From JBQKLI01 sp012798975 (GTDB taxonomy: Bacteria; Bacillota; Clostridia; Tissierellales; Peptoniphilaceae), in NCBI RefSeq assembly GCF_052116305.1, contig NZ_JBQKLI010000011.1, positions 1 to 64,000 of the forward strand: 64,000 nt of DNA. The letters run 5' to 3'. The notes beneath the pieces were generated by a model. That model made no database searches. It saw only the letters and a list, made by a program, of their open reading frames with translations, and was not told the origin of the DNA. This document shows positions 32,829-41,610 of this stretch, piece after piece (positions within the stretch are counted from its first letter, which is position 1; each line of letters opens with the position of its first letter). Made by a program: the position numbers and the translations under genes.

Positions 32829-34240
32829 TCTATCCCATCGCCTTTTAACATTTCATCCCGATATCCAAAAAACCAGGTTGCTGCAAAACTTACAATTATT
32901 GCCGCTGCTATCGCAATAATATAGCCGAAGATCTGATTATTTAAGAATAGAAGAAGCCCAGGAATTACCGTAACTGCCATTCCTGTTGCAGCCAGATTCA
33001 ATAAAGAAGCAATAAATCCTCCTGCAGCGCCCCCTATCATACCGCAAACAAATGGTTTGAAAAATCTAAGATTTATACCATATATAGCCGGTTCTGTAAT
33101 TCCTAATAATGCAGATAAAGCTGAAGGAAAAGCGATAGATTTTAATTTTTCATCTTTAGTTTTCACCGCCACTGCTAAAACTGCTCCCGCCTGCCCTGCT
33201 ACTGCTGCAGAAAGGAGAGGGTTGAAAGGATTTGCTCCTGTTTGAGCTAAAAGCTGTATTTCCAAAGCATTAAGCACATGATGAATTCCAAAGATAACCA
33301 CCACCTGCTGTACCCCTCCGATAAGAAGTCCTGCAAGCCCCAAAGGCAGATATAGTATCCCTTGGGTTAAAACTAGAATGGCATTTTCTAACAAATGAAA
33401 TACTGGACCAATAATAAACAAAGATGCTGCACTCATAAATAAAAGAGTTAAAAATGGTGTTAATAATAAATCCAAAGCATCTGCCATCCAGCTTCTAACC
33501 CAGTTTTCGAATTTTGCCCCTATTATCCCCGCGATAAAAGCCGGAAGTACACTGCCTTGATAACCGGTCACAGGAATGAAACCTAAGATCATCAAAGGAT
33601 CTGCTGCACCATTTCCCACCTCATACGCATTCGGAAGCACTGGATTTACAAGCATCAGTCCCAGTACAATTCCCAACACCGGGGAACCTCCGAAAACTTT
33701 AAATGTAGACCAACACACTAATGCAGGCAAAAATGCAAAGGCAGTATCTGTTAAAACTTGAGTATACAAAATGAAATTAGGATTTATACTTTCTGGTGAG
33801 GAGCCGAAAAACCCTAGAAATACTTCATTCGTTAATAATCCTCTAAGCCCCATAAACAGTCCCGTTGCAACAAGAACAGGAATAATCGGTACAAAAACAT
33901 CAGAAAAAACACGGATCACTTTTTTGAAACCATCTTGGCGATCATGGATTTCCCTTGCTTTCTCTGCCGCATTCCTTGAAGAACCTGTCTCAAAATTTTC
34001 CATTTTTATTACTTCATTGTAAACTTTATTTACTGTCCCGGTACCTAATATAATCTGATATTGTCCCGAATGGAACATAGCCCCTTTCACGCCTTCAAGT
34101 TCTTCGATCTCTTCTTTTTGGATCTTGTCTTCTTCCAACACTTCAATTCTAAGTCTCGTCGCGCAATGTTCTACCGCTTTGATATTTTCTTTTCCTCCAG
34201 CGTAATCAATAATATCTTTTGCCGTTTTCTTGTGATTCAT
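32825..34240 (-). CDS. scrA: Sucrose-specific PTS enzyme IIBC
   Basis: A 471-residue phosphotransferase protein. The IIB domain has its phosphocysteine in VEHCATRLRIEV near residue 26. The IIC membrane domain follows from about 95 (ALVCWSTFKVFGGSPVLGIVLGLMLVNP; GFIPVTGYQGSVLPAF; SALLGITEPAIYGINLRFFKPFVCGMIGG). No IIA domain is attached, so IIA must come from another glucose-type protein. The start at 34240 follows AAAGGAG; the longer frame crosses the operator. Confidence 0.92.
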   Translation of the reverse strand: MNHKKTAKDIIDYAGGKENIKAVEHCATRLRIEVLEEDKIQKEEIEELEGVKGAMFHSGQYQIILGTGTVNKVYNEVIKMENFETGSSRNAAEKAREIHDRQDGFKKVIRVFSDVFVPIIPVLVATGLFMGLRGLLTNEVFLGFFGSSPESINPNFILYTQVLTDTAFAFLPALVCWSTFKVFGGSPVLGIVLGLMLVNPVLPNAYEVGNGAADPLMILGFIPVTGYQGSVLPAFIAGIIGAKFENWVRSWMADALDLLLTPFLTLLFMSAASLFIIGPVFHLLENAILVLTQGILYLPLGLAGLLIGGVQQVVVIFGIHHVLNALEIQLLAQTGANPFNPLLSAAVAGQAGAVLAVAVKTKDEKLKSIAFPSALSALLGITEPAIYGINLRFFKPFVCGMIGGAAGGFIASLLNLAATGMAVTVIPGLLLFLNNQIFGYIIAIAAAIIVSFAATWFFGYRDEMLKGDGIE

Positions 34241-34267
34241 CTTATTCTCCTTTTTGTGATATATTTT

Positions 34268-34289
34268 GAAACCGTTAGGTACCGGTTCC
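34268..34289. promoter_or_regulatory. Probable ScrR operator
   Basis: GAAACCG-TTAGGTAC-CGGTTCC: an inverted repeat with 7-base arms and one mismatch, typical of LacI-family sites. It is in the scrA leader downstream of the promoter, so ScrR would block elongation or early initiation. Confidence 0.65.
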
Positions 34290-34302
34290 ATAACTGTTAG
34301 AT

Positions 34303-34328
34303 AGAAGTAACGATTTCTTCTATCTTTA
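34303..34328. other. Hairpin in the scrA leader
   Basis: AGATAGAAG and CTTCTATCT arms. It would lie at the very 5' end of the scrA transcript, between promoter and operator. It has no T-run and could be an mRNA stabiliser or a second regulator site. Confidence 0.5.
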
Positions 34329-34355
34329 GTATATTCTATTTTAGAGTATTGTCAA
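34328..34355 (-). promoter_or_regulatory. Sigma-A promoter of scrA-scrB-scrK
   Basis: On the minus strand a perfect TTGACA (34350-34355), 16 bp, then TATACT (34328-34333). The -35 box is part of the last codons of scrR. Confidence 0.75.
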
Positions 34356-35331
34356 TTATGGATTTCGTAGATTCCCTTATTTCTAAACGTCCTTCAAAAA
34401 CTTGATCTGTTGGTACCGTTTTATGAGCCATGAGATCAATAAGACTTTCTGCTGCACAGGTACCAATTTGATCAAAGGCGATCTGTACTGTTGTAAGAGA
34501 TGGAGAAAGCATCTCCCCCACTCTATATCCGCCAAAACCGCAGATACTCAAATCCTCCGGTATGTTTATTCCAAGTTCATAGCAAGCTCTATGAACACCT
34601 AAAGCAATATTGTCTGTTGCACAGACAACACAGGTCGCATTTGTATCAGGAAGTATCTTCATTGCTTCGTTTTTAGAATAGTCTGCTAAAAATTCACATT
34701 CTTGATATTCTATTTCCACTCCTTCTCTTTGAAGAATATCAAAGAGCCCCTTCTGACGATATACTCCTACTGCTTCATCATATTTCTTTACTCCAAAATA
34801 CAAAAACTTTCTATGTCCTAAACGTAAAAGATACTCCGCCAATATCCGAGCAGCATAATAGTCATCATTACGTATACAATGGATTCCGTCGATTTTCTGT
34901 CCCACAACAACCACCGGTATTTCTATATTTGATAAAGCTTTTTTTAGCTTATCCGTAACGGCTGTTGCAAAGAGTATAATCCCGCCGACCTTCATCCTTT
35001 CCAGTTCTTCTAAAGACTCCACCTCTTTATTCAGGTCTTGAGTTGTATTCACAAGGCATAGTGTATTTTTGTTTTTGTAAAGAATTTCATCGATAGACTC
35101 TAAACTTATATTTAAAGAATGGCCGTCTAATCGAGGAACTACTGTAGCGACTAACGGGCTGACACTGGCTTTCAGACTCTGTGCAAATGCATTTGGCTGA
35201 TAATTCGTTTTCTGAACCACTACCTGAATCTTCTTTCGAGTCTCGGGGCTTACCGATCCTCCATTAAAATATCTGGAAATAGTGCTCTTTGAAACATTTG
35301 CAAGCTTTGCTATTTCATTGATCGTAACCAT
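34336..35331 (-). CDS. scrR: LacI-family sucrose operon regulator
   Basis: A 331-residue LacI/GalR repressor. The HTH is TINEIAKLANVSKSTISRYFNGGSVSPETRKKI, with a hinge near YQPNAFAQSLKAS. The sugar-binding domain of periplasmic-binding fold follows (SLVTTVQIAFDQIGTCAAESLIDL near the end). AGAAGGAAACG precedes the ATG at 35331, six codons inside the longest frame. It is directly upstream of scrA on the same strand, and its 3' end contains the scrA -35 box. Confidence 0.9.
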   Translation of the reverse strand: MVTINEIAKLANVSKSTISRYFNGGSVSPETRKKIQVVVQKTNYQPNAFAQSLKASVSPLVATVVPRLDGHSLNISLESIDEILYKNKNTLCLVNTTQDLNKEVESLEELERMKVGGIILFATAVTDKLKKALSNIEIPVVVVGQKIDGIHCIRNDDYYAARILAEYLLRLGHRKFLYFGVKKYDEAVGVYRQKGLFDILQREGVEIEYQECEFLADYSKNEAMKILPDTNATCVVCATDNIALGVHRACYELGINIPEDLSICGFGGYRVGEMLSPSLTTVQIAFDQIGTCAAESLIDLMAHKTVPTDQVFEGRLEIRESTKSIIDNTLK

Positions 35332-35384
35332 TCGTTTCCTTCTTTCCATTACTATAGGTATTTAGTAATTGAACTTTTATATGG

Positions 35385-35393
35385 ATTATACCA
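35385..35393 (-). promoter_or_regulatory. Extended -10 promoter of scrR
   Basis: TGGTATAAT on the minus strand (TGnTATAAT form), about 55 bp ahead of the scrR start. No good -35 box is visible, as is usual for extended -10 promoters. Confidence 0.5.
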
Positions 35394-35432
35394 TATTATA
35401 TAAAATTATTACACTTTTTAGATTATCTTTTG

Positions 35433-35759
35433 TCAAAAAACATTTTGAGTTAAGAACATATATAACAATGTTCCTGCAGCTATGGAAAAGAGCATCTGTC
35501 TTTTTGCTTTATGGATAATAACGACAAGAAAAACACTCAAAAGCTCTGGGATACCTCTGCTCCCTTCCAACAAATTTATATCTTTTAAACTATAGACTAC
35601 CAAAAGACCAAAAACTGCTGGCGGAAGTACTTTTCCCAAATACAGAATAAACTCCGGTGTTTTTTTATTCTTCGGAAACAATATGAAGGGCAAAAACCTT
35701 GTCAGCATCGTTCCTATAACTACAACAGCTATTGTAATCATCTTTTCTGTAAAGTTCAT
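35433..35759 (-). CDS. azlD: Branched-chain amino acid exporter subunit AzlD
   Basis: A 108-residue protein with three to four membrane helices. The family pattern is VIGTMLTRFLPFILFPKNKKTPEFILYLGKVLPPAVFGLLVVYSLKD. With AzlC it forms a LIV-E type exporter of branched-chain amino acids or analogues. It overlaps azlC by four bases. Confidence 0.9.
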   Translation of the reverse strand: MNFTEKMITIAVVVIGTMLTRFLPFILFPKNKKTPEFILYLGKVLPPAVFGLLVVYSLKDINLLEGSRGIPELLSVFLVVIIHKAKRQMLFSIAAGTLLYMFLTQNVF

Positions 35760-36466
35760 TCTCCCACCTCTGCCTTATCAAATTTTGGTTTCATCATTCC
35801 AAGACTTATAAGTATTGTGATCATCGCAGGAATCATAAAAGCACCAGCTCCAAACACTATTCTGCATATTATAGACAATAGAAGTCCTAGGAGAGAAAAA
35901 ACATGCCGTTTTTCTTTCATCCACTGTTCCATAAAAATGACTGTAAACATTGCTGTCATAACAAATTCTATCCCTTCTGTATTAAAAGCTATAAGAGATC
36001 CGAACAAGGCCCCCATAACTGCTCCAGACACCCAATAAATCTGATTTAATAAGGTTACAAAAAGCATAAACCAGTCTTCATCAATGTTTTTTGGAATATC
36101 CACAGAATAGTTTATGGAAAAGGATTCATCACACATTCCAAAAATCAAATAGAAGCTTTTCCACCCTTTTCCTCCATACTTATTAAGCATAGAAATACCG
36201 TAAAACAAATGGCGGGCATTGATCATCAAGGTCATCAAAAACGCTTGAATAGGATCAAAGCTTGAAAGCAGAAATCCAACAGTTACAAACTCCATGCTTC
36301 CCGCAAAAATCAGTGTACTCATTAGAAGAGAATACCAAACATTGAAACCAGAGGCATTCATATAGATTCCATAAGTAAGTCCTAAAAACCAAAAACCAGC
36401 GAAAATCGGTATCGTATATGGCAAAGCCGCGGAAAAGGCCTTTGTTATTTTTTCTTTATTTTTCAT
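35756..36466 (-). CDS. azlC: Branched-chain amino acid exporter subunit AzlC
   Basis: A 236-residue multi-pass protein. The conserved blocks are PIFAGFWFLGLTYGIYMNASGF, LIFAGSMEFVTVGFLLSSFDP and LMTLMINARHLFYGISMLNKY, followed by FGMCDESFSI. All are hallmarks of AzlC. GAGGAGGG precedes the ATG at 36466; the first 13 codons of the longer frame have no ribosome site. It is in operon with azlD. Confidence 0.92.
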   Translation of the reverse strand: MKNKEKITKAFSAALPYTIPIFAGFWFLGLTYGIYMNASGFNVWYSLLMSTLIFAGSMEFVTVGFLLSSFDPIQAFLMTLMINARHLFYGISMLNKYGGKGWKSFYLIFGMCDESFSINYSVDIPKNIDEDWFMLFVTLLNQIYWVSGAVMGALFGSLIAFNTEGIEFVMTAMFTVIFMEQWMKEKRHVFSLLGLLLSIICRIVFGAGAFMIPAMITILISLGMMKPKFDKAEVGE

Positions 36467-36503
36467 TCTACCCTCCTCAAATAATAATATCATATAAAAA
36501 AGC

Positions 36504-36539
36504 AAAAAAAGATCGCCTGTTGAAAGACGATCTTTTTTT
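36504..36539. terminator. Bidirectional terminator between csoR and azlC
   Basis: AAAAAAAGATCG, 12-base loop, CGATCTTTTTTT. It overlaps the csoR stop codon by two bases. T-runs on both strands. Confidence 0.85.
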
Positions 36540-36810
36540 ATTTAGTTAATTTATCGATTACCTTAATAATCTCTTCTATTTTCTCCTGAGCCCCTTCGGC
36601 ATCGCTGGATTCAATAGACTCTTTTACACAATGATGGAGATGGGCTTCTAAAACATCCCGATTGATTCCTTTTAATGCTTGGATAGCGGCCATAATCTGA
36701 TTGGAAATATCGATACAGTAGCGGTCTTCTTCGACCATTCTCTGAATTCCTTCGACCTGGCCTTTGACTATCTTTAAGCGATGCTCCACTTTTCCCTGTT
36801 CAGCCTTCAT
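36538..36810 (-). CDS. csoR: Copper-sensing repressor CsoR
   Basis: A 90-residue all-helical metal sensor. The Cu(I) ligands of the CsoR fingerprint are visible: Cys in DRYCIDISNQI, then His and Cys in AHLHHCVKES. The N-terminal KVEHRLKIVKGQVEGIQRMV is typical. It follows copA by one base and probably represses the operon through the box at 39468-39484, giving autoregulation. Confidence 0.92.
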   Translation of the reverse strand: MKAEQGKVEHRLKIVKGQVEGIQRMVEEDRYCIDISNQIMAAIQALKGINRDVLEAHLHHCVKESIESSDAEGAQEKIEEIIKVIDKLTK

Positions 36811-36811
36811 T

Positions 36812-37021
36812 TTAGTCCTCGATGCCGGTAACGTCGTATCCTGCCTCAGTTACTGCATCTTTTAGAACATCGTTATCCACTTTGTCTTCTGCTTCAACAT
36901 TAGCAATTTTCGCTGCTAAATCCACCTCTGCTTTTACTCCGTCGATACTGTTTAAGGCATCTTCCACTCTTTTTTGACAATGACCGCATGTCATTCCTTC
37001 AATATGCATAACTTTTTTCAT
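36812..37021 (-). CDS. copZ: CopZ-like copper chaperone, internal start within copA
   Basis: The last 69 codons of the copA frame form a complete heavy-metal-associated domain with the metal motif GMTCGHC. They begin with an ATG (37021) that has a strong GGAGGAAAC site at the right distance. The same reading frame can therefore yield a free CopZ-like chaperone as well as the C-terminal domain of the ATPase. Copper chaperones of this size are normally separate genes next to copA. Whether both products are made is inference from the ribosome site. Confidence 0.65.
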   Translation of the reverse strand: MKKVMHIEGMTCGHCQKRVEDALNSIDGVKAEVDLAAKIANVEAEDKVDNDVLKDAVTEAGYDVTGIED

Positions 37022-39436
37022 ATTTGTTTCCTCCATGATTTTTTTATTGTTTAACCCTTCTTCTTTTTTAGAATTAGGATTATAGTCTATGTTTAAGGGT
37101 TCTATATTGATTTCTTTCTTTTCTTCCGGTTTGTACTGTTCGTATTTGTCATTAGATAAACTATGGAATTTTCTAAGCCTTAAGGCATTGGTTACGACGA
37201 AAACAGAACTGAAACTCATCGCAGCCGCTGCAAACATAGGATTAAGCGTGATTCCAAAAGCCGGATATAATGCACCTGCTGCTACCGGGATAAAGATAAC
37301 ATTGTAGAAAAAGGCCCAGAACAAATTCTGTTTGATATTTCGAATGGTAGCTCTAGATAATTCTAAAGCTGTTACCGCATCTTGAAGATCGGAACGAATT
37401 AAGACTACATCTGCCGAATCGATGGCAACATCTGTTCCTGCTCCTATGGCAATCCCTACATCTGCTCTTGCTAATGCGGGAGCATCGTTTACTCCGTCTC
37501 CTACCATAGCCACTTTTTTGTTCCCTTCTTGAAGTTTTTGAATCACATCATTCTTATCTTCAGGAAGGACATCTGCATAGTACTCGTCTATAGGAAGATT
37601 TTTAACCGTTGCCTTGGCCGTTCTTTCATTATCTCCTGTTAGAAGGACTCTATGGACCCCGTCTTCTTTTAATCGTTTCAAAGCGCTTTCGCTGGTATTC
37701 TTAACAATATCCGCTGCAGCTATAATTCCGATCAGTCTTCCTTCTTCCGCAAAGTACATCGGTGTCTTTCCTTCATCTGCCAGCTTTTCTGTAACAGGTA
37801 AAAGATCTTCGACCGAGATTCCTTCTTTTTTCATCAGCTTTTTATTACCTGCTGCTATTTTCTTTCCATCTATATTTCCTGTTATACCCATTCCTGTAAC
37901 AGCTTCAAAGTTTTCCACATTTGAAAGTTTAATCTCTAAATCTTTAGCCGCATGAACGATAGCATCTGCTAAAGGCTGTTCAGAGGCTGTTTCTAAAGAT
38001 GCTGCTTTATACAGAAGATCTTTCCCTTCCATATTAAGAGGAAGGACATCTGTTACATAAGGTTTCCCCTCTGTAATAGTACCTGTTTTGTCGAAAACCA
38101 TAGTGTCTATTTCATGAAGAATTTCCAACGCCTCTGCACTTTTTATTAGAACACCATTTTCTGCTCCCTTTCCAGTTCCAGCCATAATCGCAACTGGCGT
38201 AGCCAATCCTAAGGCACATGGACAGGAAATAACAAGAACCGTTATAGCAAGTCTTAAAGCGAACTCAAAAGGTTCACCCATAAACATCCAAAAGATGAAG
38301 ACAAGGATAGCTATCCCTATTACAATCGGCACAAAGATTCCCGCAACTTTATCGGCGATACTTTGAATGGGCGCTTTTGTTGCATTGGCATCTTCTACAA
38401 GGGCAATAATTTTTGCAATTGTTGTATTTTCTCCAACTTTTGTCGCTTCAAATTCTATAGTGCCTCTTTGATTTATCGTGGCAGAGATTACCTTGTCTCC
38501 CTCTGCTTTTTCTACAGGAATACTTTCTCCTGTTAGTGCAGATTCATCAAGAGAGGTCTGTCCCGAACGGATCACACCGTCAACCGGAATACTTTCTCCT
38601 GGACGGATTCTGATAAGATCTCCTGTCTTAACTTCTTCTACAGGTACATCTGCTTCCTGTCCGTCTTTTATAACATGGGCTATTTTGGGCTGAAGATCCA
38701 TTAATTTTCGTATCGAATCCGTTGTCTTCGATTTCGAACGCACTTCCAAATATTTGCCCAGTGTAATTAACGTAACGATCATCGCAGCAGACTCAAAATA
38801 AAGGTCATGCATATAGGTATGCACAATGTCCATATTGTCAAAAGCCAGACCGTAATTTATACGATACAAAGCTAAGATTCCATATAGAAAGGCCATTCCT
38901 GCTCCTACCGCTATTAAAGAATCCATATTTGGATTTCTTTTCCATAAGGCTTTTAATCCTCTTGTAAAATAGGAGCCATTAATTACCAATATCGGAAGCG
39001 TAAGAATTAATTGAGTTAAAGCAAAGTTGCTGCTTCCTCTGGCTCCTTCTAGAAACTCTGGAACCGGCGCCCCGAACATCGTTCCCATAGAAAAATACAT
39101 TAAAATGATCAGTAGGGGTATAGAAATCCAAAGTCTTTTCTTCATCCCTTTCGCCTGTTTTTCAAAAAGGCTCTTTGCACTTTCTCCGCCTGCTTCTTCT
39201 GCCTTATTTCCTCCTGCTTCTTTTAAGGAAGCATCGTAGCCGGCATTTTTTACTGCTTCTATTATTTTATCCGTATTTGTCTGATCGCTGTCATAACGAA
39301 CATCCATAGAATTTGTCATAAGATTTACATTGACATCCTCAACTCCTTCTACTTTTGCTACAGAACGATTTACTGCCTGCTGGCATGAAGCACAGGTCAT
39401 ACCATCTACATTAAACCGATTTTTTTCTAGACTCAT
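36812..39436 (-). CDS. copA: Copper-transporting P1B-type ATPase with C-terminal CopZ-like domain
   Basis: An 874-residue copper exporter. The N-terminal HMA domain has GMTCASC (about 13-19). The membrane metal site is CPC in ISCPCALGLATP, the phosphorylation site is DKTGTITEG, and the hinge motif is GDGVNDAPALA. The ATP-binding motif normally SEHPL reads SEQPL here (Gln codon at 37976-37978). After the last helix a linker of about 45 residues (SNDKYEQYKPEEKKEINIEP...) leads to a second HMA domain with its own ribosome site. Cotranscribed with csoR and preceded by a CsoR box. Confidence 0.93.
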   Translation of the reverse strand: MSLEKNRFNVDGMTCASCQQAVNRSVAKVEGVEDVNVNLMTNSMDVRYDSDQTNTDKIIEAVKNAGYDASLKEAGGNKAEEAGGESAKSLFEKQAKGMKKRLWISIPLLIILMYFSMGTMFGAPVPEFLEGARGSSNFALTQLILTLPILVINGSYFTRGLKALWKRNPNMDSLIAVGAGMAFLYGILALYRINYGLAFDNMDIVHTYMHDLYFESAAMIVTLITLGKYLEVRSKSKTTDSIRKLMDLQPKIAHVIKDGQEADVPVEEVKTGDLIRIRPGESIPVDGVIRSGQTSLDESALTGESIPVEKAEGDKVISATINQRGTIEFEATKVGENTTIAKIIALVEDANATKAPIQSIADKVAGIFVPIVIGIAILVFIFWMFMGEPFEFALRLAITVLVISCPCALGLATPVAIMAGTGKGAENGVLIKSAEALEILHEIDTMVFDKTGTITEGKPYVTDVLPLNMEGKDLLYKAASLETASEQPLADAIVHAAKDLEIKLSNVENFEAVTGMGITGNIDGKKIAAGNKKLMKKEGISVEDLLPVTEKLADEGKTPMYFAEEGRLIGIIAAADIVKNTSESALKRLKEDGVHRVLLTGDNERTAKATVKNLPIDEYYADVLPEDKNDVIQKLQEGNKKVAMVGDGVNDAPALARADVGIAIGAGTDVAIDSADVVLIRSDLQDAVTALELSRATIRNIKQNLFWAFFYNVIFIPVAAGALYPAFGITLNPMFAAAAMSFSSVFVVTNALRLRKFHSLSNDKYEQYKPEEKKEINIEPLNIDYNPNSKKEEGLNNKKIMEETNMKKVMHIEGMTCGHCQKRVEDALNSIDGVKAEVDLAAKIANVEAEDKVDNDVLKDAVTEAGYDVTGIED

Positions 39437-39462
39437 AAAATACCTCCTTCTTCTCTCTTTTT

Positions 39463-39492
39463 AGTATATACCCCTACAGGGTATCTGTCTAA
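39463..39492 (-). promoter_or_regulatory. copA promoter with CsoR operator
   Basis: Minus-strand -35 TTAGAC (39487-39492), 18 bp, -10 TATACT (39463-39468). The spacer holds the inverted repeat ATACCC-CTACA-GGGTAT (39468-39484), the known CsoR box type (TACCC/GGGTA). Repressor binding would cover the promoter core. Confidence 0.85.
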
Positions 39493-39633
39493 CATTTTTT
39501 TTAAAATCTACGAATTCTATACATTATTACTACAATCTATTTTCGGCAGTCTTTCTGGATTGATTTTATTATGACTATTCAACTATAATAAAGTTAACTA
39601 AGAATTACTAATAGCGAATAAAAGAGGTACATC

Positions 39634-40275
39634 ATGCCAAACAGAATAAATACAGAAGAAATACTTGAAAATAAAAGAGAGAGAATTCAGCAAATACAAA
39701 AAATCATCCGCCGGATCACATTTGTAGTCATTATCGCTGTAGCCTTGTTTCTATTATATGGAAACAGCCAGCACTGGTTTGATTCGCCGGAAGTTCTTAG
39801 CAACTATTTTAAAACCCTTGGAGGGGCAGGTGTTGTACTATCCTTTCTTCTTTTAGTCATTAACACTATTTTCCCGGTTATTCCCGGCGGCCTTCCTGCC
39901 CTTGCTTTATATATGTTAAATGAAAAACTCACTGGATTCCTATTTGTAATGGCGGCAACTTTACTAGGATCTATTATCAGTTTTCTTTTAGTAAAAAAAT
40001 ATGGAGAACTTTTTGTTAAAGCATTTATATCCGATAAAGTTTACGATTCCCTTGTAAAAAAAATCTACGATGAAAAAACAGCAACAAAATTAGCAATTCT
40101 TGCTTTTCTTATTCCTGGAATGCCCGATGATGCAACAGTCATGATCTGCGGCTTGACAGATATGAGACTTCGAAGAATGATCCTGCTCTGCTTGATATTC
40201 AAACCACTCCCAACCTTTCTATATTTATATGGGATTACAAGCTTGTTCCAATGGATCCTGCAGACATTCCTGTAA
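39634..40275 (+). CDS. TVP38/TMEM64 family membrane protein
   Basis: A 213-residue membrane protein with five to six helices and a cytoplasmic N-terminal helix. The family motif region is INTIFPVIPGGLPALALYMLNEKL ... GSIISFLLVKKYGE, and the later IPGMPDDATVMICGLTDMRLRRMILL. It belongs to the DedA/VTT-related proteins thought to move lipids between leaflets. GAGGTACATC precedes the ATG. The substrate is unknown. Confidence 0.85.
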   Translation: MPNRINTEEILENKRERIQQIQKIIRRITFVVIIAVALFLLYGNSQHWFDSPEVLSNYFKTLGGAGVVLSFLLLVINTIFPVIPGGLPALALYMLNEKLTGFLFVMAATLLGSIISFLLVKKYGELFVKAFISDKVYDSLVKKIYDEKTATKLAILAFLIPGMPDDATVMICGLTDMRLRRMILLCLIFKPLPTFLYLYGITSLFQWILQTFL

Positions 40276-40332
40276 GGATTGTGATAAAATGAATGATAAT
40301 GGATTTATCCAAATAAATAAAGCAGGTGTTCT

Positions 40333-40983
40333 ATGAAAAAAAAAGCAACCTTAATCATTCTCGCCGCAAATCTTCTGCTCTATCTGATCATGGAATTTTT
40401 AGGCGGCTCTACAAATACAGGGGTACTAGTCTACTTCGGAGCGATGTTTAAACCCTTAGTTCAAATGGGCGAATGGTGGAGATTTATCACACCCATTTTT
40501 CTCCATATCGGTTTTACCCATCTGCTTATGAACAGCTACTCCTTGTTTATATTAGGCCAATCCTTTGAAACTTTATATGGAAGTGTAAAATTTGTAATCA
40601 TTTACCTGCTCTCAGGTATTATGGGAAATCTTATGACCTTCGGCATGGGAAGCGATATGACTGTCAGCGCTGGAGCTTCTACCAGTATATACGGTTTATT
40701 CGGTTTGGGAATTGCGATTCTACTTTTCTATAGAGAGGATCGTCTGCTCCAAGAGTTCTCCCGCAGCTTCGTAGTTCTTCTTGTCATCAATCTAGTCTAC
40801 AGCTTTACTGTCCCCGGTATCGATATGCTGGGTCATCTAGGAGGCGTATTGGGCGGATTTTTACTGGGCGGAGTCTTTCCTATAATCAATAGAACTTTAG
40901 ATAAATATTCTCAAGTACTGGGAGTCTTTTTATATATTTTGATCGCAGGATTTTTATTCTCAAGAGGTATGAATATTATTTAG
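40333..40983 (+). CDS. Rhomboid-family intramembrane serine protease
   Basis: A 216-residue protein with six or seven helices. The catalytic Ser is in VSAGASTSIYGLFG (about 117-130; GxS-type site, here GAST), and the catalytic His is in DMLGHLGGVLGGFL. The L1 region GEWWRFITPIFLHIGFTHLLMN, with its family WR and HxxxxHxxxN, is intact. Active protease is likely. It lies 57 bp behind the TVP38 gene. Confidence 0.9.
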   Translation: MKKKATLIILAANLLLYLIMEFLGGSTNTGVLVYFGAMFKPLVQMGEWWRFITPIFLHIGFTHLLMNSYSLFILGQSFETLYGSVKFVIIYLLSGIMGNLMTFGMGSDMTVSAGASTSIYGLFGLGIAILLFYREDRLLQEFSRSFVVLLVINLVYSFTVPGIDMLGHLGGVLGGFLLGGVFPIINRTLDKYSQVLGVFLYILIAGFLFSRGMNII

Positions 40984-41102
40984 CTCCTTTGAGATCTATA
41001 TTCGTGTCAGCTGATGATTATAAAAACCTTTGATATTAGAAAGAAATTTTTTGGGTATATATACTACTGTGTGGATAGAAAATATTAAAGGGGGATTTAA
41101 AA

Positions 41103-41477
41103 ATGGAATTAAAAATTTATCATTGCAAAGAATGTGGAAATGTAGTAGTGAAAGCAGTAGACGGAACAGAAAGTCTTGTATGCTGCGGAGAAGAAATGGA
41201 ACTTCTTAATGCGAACACTGTAGATGCTGCAAAAGAAAAGCATGTACCAGTAGTAGAGAAAAACGGCGAAGAATTATCTGTAGTAGTAGGATCTGTAGAG
41301 CATCCTATGGAAGAAGAGCATTATATTACAAACATCTTTGTACAACAAGGCGATAAAGTACAAATTGCTTACTTAAAACCAGGAGACGCTCCTAAAGCTT
41401 CTTTCAAAGTAGAAGAAGGACCTGTAACTGTTTACGAATTCTGCAACAAACACGGACTTTGGAAAACAGAAGCGTAA
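41103..41477 (+). CDS. dfx: Desulfoferrodoxin (superoxide reductase)
   Basis: A 124-residue 2Fe-superoxide reductase. The N-terminal desulforedoxin domain has four Cys (HCKECG and VCCGEEM). The C-terminal neelaredoxin domain carries the iron ligands: His in EKHVPVV and VEHPMEEEHYI, then Cys and His in FCNKHGLW. It removes superoxide in anaerobes. GGGGG precedes the ATG, and a clean terminator follows. Confidence 0.95.
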   Translation: MELKIYHCKECGNVVVKAVDGTESLVCCGEEMELLNANTVDAAKEKHVPVVEKNGEELSVVVGSVEHPMEEEHYITNIFVQQGDKVQIAYLKPGDAPKASFKVEEGPVTVYEFCNKHGLWKTEA

Positions 41478-41487
41478 ATTTCGGAAT

Positions 41488-41517
41488 AAAAAAAGAGGAT
41501 GAACGTCCTCTTTTTTT
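41488..41517 (+). terminator. Terminator of dfx
   Basis: AAAAAAAGAGG, 8-base loop, CCTCTTTTTTT, 10 bp behind the stop codon. Confidence 0.9.
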
Positions 41518-41610
41518 GTGTCTAAAAGTAGTGAGAGTATAATGCAGGTTATAGAGGAGGAGAATTTTATCGCCTGTGCTCTAAGGTTTTGGTGCTTTTC
41601 AAGCTTTCCT

